Positions 55,815-64,000 of a DNA stretch of 64,000 bases are shown one piece after another. Below the pieces are notes generated by a model, which saw only the letters and a program-made list of their open reading frames with translations, made no database searches and had not been told where the DNA came from. This DNA comes from Hyphomonadaceae bacterium (GTDB lineage: Bacteria > Pseudomonadota > Alphaproteobacteria > Caulobacterales > Aquidulcibacteraceae). Numbering within the stretch: position 1 is the first letter of the stretch; every line of letters starts with the position of its first letter. The stretch lies in the NCBI GenBank assembly GCA_023384105.1, contig JAHDXR010000005.1:62001-126000 (forward strand). The letters are read 5' to 3'. A program made the translations under genes and the position numbers.

Positions 55815-57641
55815 ATGGCGCGCAAGTACGCAAACGGCTGGTCGGAGGCCGCCGCCTGGCTGACGGCGATCTCGCACACGCGCGCGGGCGTGGTGCGTTG
55901 GGGCGTCATCACCATCCTGACCGCGGTCTGGATCGGCGGCGGGCTCTGGCTCTGGCGCGAACTCAGCCCGTTCGAGGCGGTTTACCGCACGCTGAGCGCC
56001 GTGGGCATGTGGGACGAGTATTTCAACGCCCGCGCCTGGCAGCAGGAAGTGGTGCGCTTCGCCGCCATCGCCACGCCGGTCGTCGGCCTGCTGTTCGCGT
56101 TTTCGGGCCAGCTCGGGCGTTCGCTGGCGCGGCTGTTCAATCTCGGCGCGTCCGGCCATGTCGTCGTCGCCGGCGAGAGCGCGGCGGCTTTGTCGCTCGC
56201 GCTCGACTGTCGCGCGCACAAGGATTCGGTGATCCTGATCGCCCAGGGCTTGGCCGGCGAGACGGCGCTGGGCCTGCGGCGCAGGGGCGTGATCGTGCTC
56301 GAAGGCGACGCGTCGCATCCGGAGACGTTGCGCAACGCGCGCGCCGCCCACGCCGCGCACGTGGTCGCGTTCGAACCGGACGACACCGCCAATCTGCAGA
56401 TCGAAGCCGCCGTGCGCCGCCTCGCCGAGCACACGCGCCGGCGCCGGCCGATCGGCGTGCACGTCGCCACCCGCTCGTCGCTGCTGCTGAAGGAGGCGCG
56501 CGAGATGCGCTCGGCGCAGATGCGCCGGAAGCAGGCGCCGGCCAAGGTCGATCCCAAGCCGTTCTCGCTGCAGGAAATGGCCGCGCGCGCGCTGGTGCAG
56601 CAGGAGAGCCAGACGCTGCTCTCGCTCGCTCAGCAGCTCGGCCAGGACCGGGTCCATATCGTCATGTTCGGCTTCGATGCGCCCGCCGAGGCGGCGGCCG
56701 AGCGCATCCTGATGAGCTTATGGTCGGCGCATTTCGCGCCGCCGCGCATCACAGTGCTGACGCCCGATCCCGATATCGCCGGCGCCGGTTTCCGCGCCCG
56801 CCACCGCGAAGCCTTCGCGCACCCGCAGATTTGGAGCGCCGATGTCGCGTTCCTGCCGTTCGATTGGGAGGTGGCCTCGGTCGGCCCCGAACTGCTCGAC
56901 TCCGTCGAGCTGCAGCGCGGCAAGCCGACCGCGATCGTCGTCGCCACCGGCGCCGACCCCGGCAACATCCATCTCGCCATCGCGCTGAAGCGCGCGTGCA
57001 ACCATCGCGGCCGCTGGCCCGTGCCGATCTATATGTACGAGACCAGCCAGTCCGAATTTTCGCAGCAATACGCCAAGGGCGACGAAACCGAGGAACTCGA
57101 CGCCTATCTGCAGGCCTTCGGCGCGCATCAGGCCACGGCCGCGCGCGCGCTCATCATCGACGGCGATCTCGATCGCGGCGCGGCGATCGCGCACGAGCAC
57201 TACAATCGCGGTTTCGGCAAGCGCGGCGAGGTCAGCATGAAGGAGCTGCAGGCGGCGATGAAGGACTGGCCCGACGTGCTCGAGACTTTCCGCGCCGCCA
57301 ACCGCGCCGCCGCCGACAGCGCCATGACCAAACTGTGGGATGCAGGCTGGCGTCCGGCCGCGAAGAGCGAGAAAGGCGAGACCTCGCCCGCGATTGCGCC
57401 GGAGCTGACGGAGCGCATGGCCCAGTGCGAGCACGATCGGTGGATGGCCGAGCGGCTGATGTCCGGCTGGCGTCCCGCCGGCGAAGGCGAACAGCGCGAC
57501 AATGACCTGATGGTGCACGACAAGCTCGTGCCGTGGAACGCGTTGAGCGACGCTGACAAGAACAACGACGTGAACCAGATCCGCGCCGCGCTCGACGTGT
57601 CGCGGCTGCTCTCCAAGCACGGCTTCGTCCGCCGCGCCTGA
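55815..57641 (+). CDS. Membrane protein with TrkA-N-like and RyR domains
   Basis: A 608-aa protein. Two membrane segments (about 27-47 and 82-100) precede a TrkA-N/RCK-like Rossmann domain (GHVVVAGESAAALSLALDC, about 114-220). A second Rossmann-like domain follows (VHIVMFGFDAPAEAAAERIL, about 280-410). The C-terminus is a ryanodine-receptor (RyR) repeat: CEHDRWMAERLMSGWRPAGE and LVPWNALSDADKNND (about 535-590). The layout suggests a ligand-gated ion channel or a sensor of a nucleotide-like signal; there is no selectivity filter such as TVGYG, so ion flow is unproven. ATG 55815 follows a GGGAGG site. Confidence 0.82.
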   Translation: MARKYANGWSEAAAWLTAISHTRAGVVRWGVITILTAVWIGGGLWLWRELSPFEAVYRTLSAVGMWDEYFNARAWQQEVVRFAAIATPVVGLLFAFSGQLGRSLARLFNLGASGHVVVAGESAAALSLALDCRAHKDSVILIAQGLAGETALGLRRRGVIVLEGDASHPETLRNARAAHAAHVVAFEPDDTANLQIEAAVRRLAEHTRRRRPIGVHVATRSSLLLKEAREMRSAQMRRKQAPAKVDPKPFSLQEMAARALVQQESQTLLSLAQQLGQDRVHIVMFGFDAPAEAAAERILMSLWSAHFAPPRITVLTPDPDIAGAGFRARHREAFAHPQIWSADVAFLPFDWEVASVGPELLDSVELQRGKPTAIVVATGADPGNIHLAIALKRACNHRGRWPVPIYMYETSQSEFSQQYAKGDETEELDAYLQAFGAHQATAARALIIDGDLDRGAAIAHEHYNRGFGKRGEVSMKELQAAMKDWPDVLETFRAANRAAADSAMTKLWDAGWRPAAKSEKGETSPAIAPELTERMAQCEHDRWMAERLMSGWRPAGEGEQRDNDLMVHDKLVPWNALSDADKNNDVNQIRAALDVSRLLSKHGFVRRA

Positions 57642-57663
57642 AGCGTCGAATATCGGACGCGCC

Positions 57664-57774
57664 CTATGGACCGCCGGCGTCCCGCCGGCAGGCGCTGGCG
57701 TGTGGAGGCCGGAGCGCTGCGCTCCCCGTTTTGCAAAAGTTCACGCAGGCCGGCGGGACGCCGGCGGTCCATAG
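57664..57774. repeat. Long perfect inverted repeat element, second copy
   Basis: Bases 57664-57689 and 57749-57774 are perfect 26-base inverted copies around a 59-base loop, which has a small hairpin of its own. Arms start CTATGGACCGCCGGCG, close to those at 15412-15513. It lies between two convergent genes and may act as a two-way terminator. Confidence 0.85.
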
Positions 57775-57794
57775 GGACGTATGCTCTACGCGTG

Positions 57795-59861
57795 TCAGTC
57801 GCCGATGCGGCCGCCGTCGTCGCGGGTGACCACTACGACGGCCGAGCGCGGCCAGGCGTCGCCGCCGTCCGGAAAGTGCGAGGGCGGCGGCGCGCCGCCC
57901 CAGCGCGATTGCGCGTAGTCGGCGCCGGCGGCGTCGTTGCCGCCCGGATGCTGGATGGCGCAGAAGAAAGCGCGTTCGTCCGGCGCCATCAGCGGCCCGC
58001 AGATTTCGGAGCCGACCGGGCCGACCAGGAACCGCTTCAGTTCGCGCGGTCCTTCGCCGTGCGCCTGCGCGACGACGACGCAGTCGTTGCAGTCGGCGAA
58101 CACGGCGTCGCTGCCGTCGGTGGCGATCCAGACGCGATGGCTAGAATCGATGAAGAGATTGTCCGGGCAGGCGAAGCGCACGCCGGCGACGGTCTCGCGT
58201 CCGTAGGCGCGTGTCGACACATGCGCCGGCGCGCCGGCGCGCGTCGCCGCCACGAGCGCCTGCGCATTGGGATCGCCGCCCATGGCGAAGATATCCCAGC
58301 TGAACGCTTCGGCGCCGCTGTCGCCGCCGGCCTCGTCGATGCGCAGCACGTGGCCGGCAAGATTCGATTGCGCCGAATTGGGCCGCTCGCTCTCGCGCCG
58401 CGGATTGCCGGGGCGGTCGAAGCCGCGCTCGCTGTTGTTGGTGCAGGCGATCAGCACCGGGCCGAGCCCGCGCCATTCGCCGTCGCACAGCGCCTCGATG
58501 TCTTCCGGGCGGTCCATCGGCGTCGCGCCCATCAGACGCGCCGCTTCGCGCACGCGCACCAGCAAGTCGGCGCGGTCGCGGAAGCGGATTGGCGAGTCCT
58601 GCCCGGCCGCCGCCGCATTCGCCGCCTCGACCGTGATGTGCAGCCAGCGTCCCCTTCCGTCCTCGTGGAACTGCGCCGCGTAGAGTTCGCCCTCGTCGAG
58701 CAGATCCATGTTGGCGGCGCGGTTGGTGGGATCGAAGCGCCCGCGGGTGACGAACTTGTACACGTGCTCGTTGCGCTGATCGTCGCCCATATAGACCGCG
58801 ACGCGCCCGTCGCGCGTCAGCGCCGTGGTGGCGCACTCATTCTTCTTGCGCCCGAGCGCGGTGCGTTTCTTCGGCGCCGCGTGCGGATCGTACGGGTCGA
58901 TCTCGGTGACCCAGCCGTAGAGCGCCGGCCCGTGCGGATTTTCGCCGATGCGGAACTGGCGCGGGATGCGCTCCGCCGGGAACGGCGTCGGGTAGGGATA
59001 GCCGAACGAACTGGCGTCGAGCGCATAGGCGTCGTCGCCGACGGCGTCGCGGATTTGGCGGAGGTCGCCGAAGAAGAGCCCGTCGAAGTTCTCTTCCGCC
59101 GTGAGATAGGTGCCCCACGGCGTCAGCCCGCCGGCGCAATTGGCCGCCGTGCCGCAGCGCACGGCGTCGCGCGGCGCGCGAACGCCGCCGCGGTCCGGCT
59201 CGGCCTCGTTGACGATGCGCGCGGCCGCGGCGATCCAGGGATGATCCTTGGCCGGGCCGGCGAACTGCACCGGCGTGAACGGCGTGATGCGCCGGTTGCG
59301 GCCTTGTCCCGGCGCGGCGCCGCGCACAACCCGCCAGCCGCCGTGCGCGCGCTCGACGTCGAGCACGGTCACGCCGACCGCGGCATACGCCGTTTCGATC
59401 TGCTCGGCGGTGAAATCGCCCGGCGCGCGCACGCTCGGGAACATCAGTTCGAGCGACGTGTATTCGTTGTTGGCGCACAGAATGATGCGCTGCGGATCGG
59501 ACGGCGGCGGAAACGCATGCTCCGCCGCGAACAGCGCCAGCATGTCGTTGTTCTGGCCGAAACGCCGCTCCTGCTCGGTGCGCGTCAGCGCGTCGGGGTC
59601 GAACGGCGCGGCGTTGTCGAACAGCGGATCGCCCCAGGCGACCAGCGTGCGCCAGCTATAGCCCGGCGGCAGCGAGATCGTGTCGGCGTTGGTCGCGGCC
59701 ACGTCGGCGAAGGTCAGCGGCGCGGTCGCCGGCGCCGGCGCCGCGGCCGACGCTTGGCCCGTGGCGCAGGCGGCGAGATTGAGCAGCGGCAGGCCCGCCA
59801 GACCGCCCAGCAGCGCCCGGCGCGAGGCGATCAGTTCGTTGAGATGCTTGCTGCGGCGCAC
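57795..59861 (-). CDS. phoX: PhoX family phosphatase
   Basis: A 688-aa calcium/iron alkaline phosphatase of the PhoX (DUF839) type. The N-terminus SRRALLGGLAGLPLLNLAAC is a Tat-like signal and also holds a lipobox-like LAAC. The body has FGQNNDMLALF, ILCANNEYTSLELMF, TAEENFDG, and NPHGPALYGWVTEIDP. It probably releases phosphate from organic esters in the periplasm. The start is GTG 59861. No clear Pho box was seen upstream. Confidence 0.9.
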   Translation of the reverse strand: MRRSKHLNELIASRRALLGGLAGLPLLNLAACATGQASAAAPAPATAPLTFADVAATNADTISLPPGYSWRTLVAWGDPLFDNAAPFDPDALTRTEQERRFGQNNDMLALFAAEHAFPPPSDPQRIILCANNEYTSLELMFPSVRAPGDFTAEQIETAYAAVGVTVLDVERAHGGWRVVRGAAPGQGRNRRITPFTPVQFAGPAKDHPWIAAAARIVNEAEPDRGGVRAPRDAVRCGTAANCAGGLTPWGTYLTAEENFDGLFFGDLRQIRDAVGDDAYALDASSFGYPYPTPFPAERIPRQFRIGENPHGPALYGWVTEIDPYDPHAAPKKRTALGRKKNECATTALTRDGRVAVYMGDDQRNEHVYKFVTRGRFDPTNRAANMDLLDEGELYAAQFHEDGRGRWLHITVEAANAAAAGQDSPIRFRDRADLLVRVREAARLMGATPMDRPEDIEALCDGEWRGLGPVLIACTNNSERGFDRPGNPRRESERPNSAQSNLAGHVLRIDEAGGDSGAEAFSWDIFAMGGDPNAQALVAATRAGAPAHVSTRAYGRETVAGVRFACPDNLFIDSSHRVWIATDGSDAVFADCNDCVVVAQAHGEGPRELKRFLVGPVGSEICGPLMAPDERAFFCAIQHPGGNDAAGADYAQSRWGGAPPPSHFPDGGDAWPRSAVVVVTRDDGGRIGD

Positions 59862-59891
59862 GTGAACTCCCCCGGTCGATTGCGCCGATCC

Positions 59892-61340
59892 CTAGCCATC
59901 CGGCGCAACAAATCCATGACAGCCGGCGCCGCGCGCGTCCTTCAACTGTGAAATATGCTGCAGCTTCGCCTCGAACGCGGACCAGTCGTCATGTTCCGCG
60001 ATCGGCCCCCACAGCGCTTCGACCTCTTCGATCACCAGCGAAACCGGCCGCGCCGCCTGATAGTACGGATGCCGCAACAGCTGATCGGCGTCCGCCGCCG
60101 TGCGGGCTTCGAGCCCATCGCGGACCGGCGCGAACGCCGCGTCGGCGTAGAGCGCCGCCTGCGGGCTGTCCGCCGCCCGCGCCGCGCTGGCGCCGCCGCC
60201 GGCCCAGTCATGGAAGAACTGGTCCCAGCCCGCCTGCGCGTGCGTCAGCCAGTCGAACAGCGCGGTCAGGAATTCGAGGTCGGCGGCGAGATCGCCTTCA
60301 ATCAGGCTCAGCCGACCGAACACGCTGGCGCGCAGGCCCTGCTGATAGGCTGGGGCGAACCGCGCCAGCTCCGGTTCCAGCAGGTCCGGCGGGCAGACCA
60401 GGGTCAGCGCCCCGCCCAGCTGCGCCAGCGCCCACGACACCGCTTCCGGCTGGCGGCCGAAGGCGTAGAGCCCGGTTTCATCGAAATAGGCGGCGGTGAA
60501 GCCTGGGTCGCTGGCCGGCAGAAAGCGCCATGGCCCGTAATCGAAGCTTTCGCCGGTGACGTTGAGGTTGTCGGTGTTCAGGACGCCGTGGACGAAGCCC
60601 GCGCCCATCCAGCTCGCCGCCAGCCGCGCATTGGCGGCGACGATTTCGCCGTACAGCGCCGCCGCGCGGGCTCCGCCGCTGAGGTCGAGAAGCTGCGGAT
60701 AATAGGCGGCGCAGACGTGCTCGATCAGGGTGTGGATCAGGTCCGGCCGCTCGAAGAAGGCGAGCCGCTGAAAAGTCCCAAAGCGAATGTGGCTGCGCCC
60801 GAGCCGGACCAGCACCGAGGAGCGCGTGGGCGAAGGCTCGTCGCCGCGCATCAGCTGCTCTCCGGTCTCGAACAGCGAGAACGCCTTGGAGGTCCTGACG
60901 CCCAGCGCCTCCAGCAGCTCCGCCGCCAGCACCTCGCGCACGCCGCCTTTCAGCGTCAGCCGGCCGTCGCCGAAGCGCGAATAGGGCGTCTGGCCCGAAC
61001 CCTTGGTGGCGAGGTCGAGCAGACGCCCGCCGCCGTCGCGGAGTTGGGCGAACAGGAAACCGCGTCCGTCGCCGATCTCGGAATTGTAGGCGCGGAACTG
61101 GTGGCCGTGGTAACGCATGGCCAGCGGCCGGCTCATGTTCTGCGGCAGCGGCTCGAACCGGGCGAAGTGGGCGGCCCATTCGGCCTCGCTCAGCGCACCG
61201 AGCCCCACCCGTTCCGCCCAGACCTGATTCCGCCTCCGCAAAATGTGTTGGGGGAAGTCCGCCGCCGCCACCGGATCGGCGAATTCTGGCCCGAGTTTTT
61301 CGAATAAGGGATCGGGTCGGTAACTGGCCGAAACAGGCAT
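59892..61340 (-). CDS. selO: Protein adenylyltransferase SelO
   Basis: A pseudokinase-fold enzyme (482 aa) that AMPylates proteins, linked to redox stress. The flipped ATP site has LATKGSGQTPYSRFGDGRLTL, and the acidic loop is VLNTDNLNVTGESFDYGP. The N-terminal NMSRPLAMRYHGHQFRAYN is typical. No selenocysteine or CxxC tail is seen at the end, as in many bacterial forms. It is on the same strand as phoX, 30 bases upstream of it. Confidence 0.93.
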   Translation of the reverse strand: MPVSASYRPDPLFEKLGPEFADPVAAADFPQHILRRRNQVWAERVGLGALSEAEWAAHFARFEPLPQNMSRPLAMRYHGHQFRAYNSEIGDGRGFLFAQLRDGGGRLLDLATKGSGQTPYSRFGDGRLTLKGGVREVLAAELLEALGVRTSKAFSLFETGEQLMRGDEPSPTRSSVLVRLGRSHIRFGTFQRLAFFERPDLIHTLIEHVCAAYYPQLLDLSGGARAAALYGEIVAANARLAASWMGAGFVHGVLNTDNLNVTGESFDYGPWRFLPASDPGFTAAYFDETGLYAFGRQPEAVSWALAQLGGALTLVCPPDLLEPELARFAPAYQQGLRASVFGRLSLIEGDLAADLEFLTALFDWLTHAQAGWDQFFHDWAGGGASAARAADSPQAALYADAAFAPVRDGLEARTAADADQLLRHPYYQAARPVSLVIEEVEALWGPIAEHDDWSAFEAKLQHISQLKDARGAGCHGFVAPDG

Positions 61341-61457
61341 GGGTCTTATCTAGTTTAGTGCACTGGCTGCGTCAGGGCGCCAATGGCGCGACGAGCCGTG
61401 ACGCAGCATGATCTGTGTGGCAGACATCCACCCCGGGGGACGGAGGTACGACGACAC

Positions 61458-62519
61458 ATGCCGATGCGCGGAGTCTGGTTCGCCAGCGCATCTTTCGCCC
61501 TGATCGCCCTGGCCGGCTGCGACCGCAACGGCAACGGCGCGAAGACCGAACAGAGCTCGGCGGAGAACATCGCCGTGGCGCTGGACGTGTGCGCCAACAA
61601 TGGCGACGCCCTCTGCCGAAACGAGGCGCTCACCCAGCTCGACAGCGCCGCGCGCGATGCGCTGGTGGCGGAGTCGGCGTCCATCTCCGACGCCGGCGCC
61701 GCGCTGCTGGTCCAGAACCAGAACCGCTGGCGCGAGGCCACGCGCATCGCCTGCGGCGTCGTCGACGCGAACACGACGCCGGACGCCGACCAGCTCGGCT
61801 GCCTGGAGGCGCGCTTCCGCGCCCGCGCGCAGGAGGTGCGCGAGGCGGTGCAGGAAGCCGGCGGCTACACCTTCCAGCGCATGGAGCTGATCGACGCCGC
61901 GCCGGTGAGCCAGGCGATGGCGGCGTCGAGCGGGCTGGGCGACGAGGCGCCCAACGCCGTCGTCCGCGAGATCCGCTTCCCGCGCATCGACGGGCGCCAG
62001 ACGCCGGCGATCCAGCGCTTCAACGATCTCGTCGCGCAGCAGCCGCAGTTCCGGCTCGAGGACGCGACCAACGAAGCGGTGGATTATCGCATCGCCTATG
62101 CCGGGCCAGAACTCATCTCGGTGCGCTTCGACATCGCTTCGGACACGCTCGGCGCCGCGCACGGCAACGCCACATCGAAAGCCGTCACCGTGCTGATGCA
62201 GGACGGCCGCGAACTGACGGCGGCCGATGTGTTCCGCGCAGGCTCGGGCTGGGAACGCTTCCTGACGCAGCGCGCCGTCGCCGAGATCGCGCGCCAGTTC
62301 CGCGAAGACGGCTTCACGCCGCCCGAGCGCGACGTGCAGGAAAGCGTGACCAAGCCGCACCTTTGGCTAGTCACCGAGCAGGGCCTCACCATCCTGTTCC
62401 CGCCCTATTCGTACGGCGCGCCGTACGTGATGGGCGGCACGGAGGTGACGATCCCGTGGACGGATCTGCGGCCCTATCTCAATCCCGCCGCGCCCGCGCC
62501 GATCCGCCCGAGCGCGTGA
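61458..62519 (+). CDS. RsiV/DUF3298-like lipoprotein
   Basis: A 353-aa lipoprotein (lipobox ALAGC, Cys near residue 21). The N-terminal part has an LprI-like cysteine helix pair (ACGVVDANTTPDADQLGCLEA is the core). The C-terminal half fits DUF4163/DUF3298 (VREIRFPRI; ISVRFDIASDTLGAAHGN; LTILFPPYSYGAPYVMGG), as in RsiV, which binds lysozyme. A role in lysozyme or envelope sensing is possible but unproven. ATG 61464 is an alternative start. Confidence 0.78.
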   Translation: MPMRGVWFASASFALIALAGCDRNGNGAKTEQSSAENIAVALDVCANNGDALCRNEALTQLDSAARDALVAESASISDAGAALLVQNQNRWREATRIACGVVDANTTPDADQLGCLEARFRARAQEVREAVQEAGGYTFQRMELIDAAPVSQAMAASSGLGDEAPNAVVREIRFPRIDGRQTPAIQRFNDLVAQQPQFRLEDATNEAVDYRIAYAGPELISVRFDIASDTLGAAHGNATSKAVTVLMQDGRELTAADVFRAGSGWERFLTQRAVAEIARQFREDGFTPPERDVQESVTKPHLWLVTEQGLTILFPPYSYGAPYVMGGTEVTIPWTDLRPYLNPAAPAPIRPSA

Positions 62520-62608
62520 GGCGGCGAGAAAATTGCGAAGCGTTCGCAAGCATGGCCGTGAGCCCATGTCACGCTTCCCTTATCGGCGATATCGGCTAAC
62601 CAGCGCGG

Positions 62609-63811
62609 GTGAAATCGAACTCCGCTTCGCTCGCCGCGCTGGTCGGCGTCGTGCTGATCGGCATGACGGGGTTCGGCGTCTTCCTGCCGATCTTTCCGTT
62701 CCTTTCGCTCGAGATCGGGGCCACGCCCACGGCGACGACGATCGCTATGGGCGCCTATTCGTTCGGCCAGCTGATCTCCTCGCCGTTCTGGGGCCGTTTG
62801 AGCGATCGCGTCGGACGCAAGCCGATCCTGATCGCCGGCCTGATCGGCGGTGTCGTCTCCTATCTGTGGATCGCCCAGGCCGCGAATGTGGTTGAGCTCG
62901 GCGCCGCGCGGCTGTTCGGCGGGCTGATGGCCGGCAATGTCGGCGCCGCCTTCGCCGCCGCGGCCGATCTCGCCGACGACAAGACCCGCGCCCGCAACAT
63001 GGGCCTGCTCGGCGCCGCCGTCGGCTTCGGCTTCATCGCCGGCCCGGCGCTGGGCGCGCTGCTGATCGGCCACACGCCGACGCGCGAAGGCTTCGCGCTG
63101 GTCTGCTACGCCTCCGCCGCGCTGGGCGCGCTGGCGACGCTGACCGCGTTCGCGTTCTTCCGCGAAACGCTGGCGCCCGAATCGCGCACGCAGAAGGGCG
63201 CCGAGCGTCCGCGCCGCATGGCCCTGCTGGTGTCGCGCCCGGCGCTGGCGCGCTTCGTCGCCGTGATGTTCCTGGTCATCGCCGCCCAGGCGCTGATGGA
63301 AGTGACGTTCGGCTTGTGGGCGGATGTCGAACTGCGCTGGGGGCCGCGCGAGGTCGGCTGGACGCTCGCCGCGCTCGGCGCCGGGGCGGTGCTGCTGCAG
63401 GGCGGCGGCGCGGGCGCGGCCGCGCGCGCGCTGGGAGAACGGCTCACGCTGCTGATCGGCCTTGCGCTGTTCGCCGCCGGTTTCGGCGGCCTCGCCGTCA
63501 GCCACGCGGTCTCGACCATGGCTGCGTCGCTGGTCGCGCTCACCATCGGCCTCGGCCTCGCCACGCCCGCGCTCAATTCGCTGATCGCCGCGCAGGCCGA
63601 CGAGCGCGAACGCGGCGCGGTGATGGGCCTGTCGCAATCGGCCTCCGCGCTCGGCCGCGTCGCCGGCCCGCTCGGCGCCGGCGCGCTGTTCGATCATTTC
63701 GGCTCGGCCGCACCCTACGCCGCCGCCGCCCTGCTGATCCTGGCCGCGCTGTTCGTAGCGCTGGGAGAGCCGGCGAGGAGCAGGGATTGGGGGCTGGGGA
63801 CTGGGGATTAG
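62609..63811 (+). CDS. MFS transporter, drug-efflux (TetA-like) type
   Basis: A 400-aa carrier with 12 predicted membrane segments. Motif A is GRLSDRVGRKP after segment 2, and motif C-like glycine pattern GFGFIAGPALGALL in segment 5 marks a drug/H+ antiporter. The family exports drugs or other small molecules; no regulator is adjacent. The start is GTG 62609, 90 bases after the lipoprotein gene. Confidence 0.87.
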   Translation: MKSNSASLAALVGVVLIGMTGFGVFLPIFPFLSLEIGATPTATTIAMGAYSFGQLISSPFWGRLSDRVGRKPILIAGLIGGVVSYLWIAQAANVVELGAARLFGGLMAGNVGAAFAAAADLADDKTRARNMGLLGAAVGFGFIAGPALGALLIGHTPTREGFALVCYASAALGALATLTAFAFFRETLAPESRTQKGAERPRRMALLVSRPALARFVAVMFLVIAAQALMEVTFGLWADVELRWGPREVGWTLAALGAGAVLLQGGGAGAAARALGERLTLLIGLALFAAGFGGLAVSHAVSTMAASLVALTIGLGLATPALNSLIAAQADERERGAVMGLSQSASALGRVAGPLGAGALFDHFGSAAPYAAAALLILAALFVALGEPARSRDWGLGTGD

Positions 63812-63972
63812 GGACTGGGGGTTGCGTGTTGTTCTGTCATTCCGGGATCGCGGAGCGAGACCCGGAACCCAGGGCAAACGCGCGGCGCCCTGTCACCCCT
63901 GGGTTCCGGGTTCAATGCTTCGCATTGCCCCGGAATGACGGAAGCGGCCCCCTAATCCCCAATCCCTAATCC
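63783..63972. repeat. G-rich ends around a palindromic element
   Basis: A run of GGATTGGGGGCTGGGG-type repeats (63783-63825) and its inverted counterpart CCCCTAATCCCCAATCCC (about 63950-63967) enclose an element (63834-63945) with palindromes CATTCCGGGATC.../...CCCCGGAATG and CCTGGGTTCCGGGTT. This resembles the elements at 14.4 and 25.5 kb. Nothing else is seen up to the window end. Confidence 0.6.
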
Positions 63973-64000
63973 CGATACGCCCGCCACGTCCCCGCGCGGT

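Overview
The window is a 64 kb piece of a GC-rich chromosome from an alphaproteobacterium, most likely near the Caulobacterales/Hyphomonadaceae. The reasons are the order enoyl-CoA hydratase - rpsT - dnaA - dnaN - recF - gyrB, the neighbourhood bolA - J-domain protein - cobS - cobT, the block Suv3-like helicase - S4 protein - fdxA - carD - rpoH, a GTA-type large terminase, and a TonB receptor followed by a TPR-sulfotransferase. The assignment rests on gene content and motif recognition only.

Layout. 1-10 kb: replication genes (dnaA, dnaN, recF, gyrB), with a CYP153-type alkane hydroxylase between recF and gyrB. 9.9-10.7 kb: palindromic repeats in two long direct copies flanking a DUF559 endonuclease-like gene; both copies carry a duplicate of the last gyrB codons. 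10.8-12.3 kb: an isolated GTA-type TerL with an extra N-terminal HTH. 12.3-14.3 kb: a divergent sulfur locus (TauE exporter and rhodanese; persulfide dioxygenase-like beta-lactamase fold) around an AT-rich inverted repeat. 14.4-23.4 kb: mixed housekeeping and envelope genes, including a diiron protein behind a perfect FNR/FixK-type site. 23.4-29.4 kb: bolA, J protein, cobS, cobT, with a VapC/Phd-type toxin-antitoxin pair between cobS and cobT. 29.3-41.3 kb: site-2 protease, rpmB, a DUF3108 protein, the helicase-to-rpoH block, a thermonuclease homologue with a disturbed 5' end, gamma-glutamyltransferase, tag and a TonB-like protein.

41.3-55.6 kb is the most coherent accessory locus. gabT-gabD diverge from a GabR/MocR-like regulator whose PLP lysine position is glutamate and which has an extra C-terminal domain. 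Running away with the regulator are a nitrilase-type amidohydrolase, a TonB receptor, a TPR-sulfotransferase, a large periplasmic SxxK serine hydrolase, an MFS transporter and an M20 deacylase, several joined by 4-base overlaps. A reasonable reading is uptake and deacylation of an amide-linked compound that yields GABA or a similar omega-amino acid, finished by GabT/GabD. This is inference.

55.6-64 kb: tRNA-Arg(CCU), a membrane protein joining Rossmann/TrkA-N-like domains to a C-terminal ryanodine-receptor (RyR) domain, PhoX, SelO, an RsiV-like lipoprotein and a drug-type MFS transporter. At least three families of palindromic intergenic repeats recur through the window; some lie over ribosome binding sites or a gene start.
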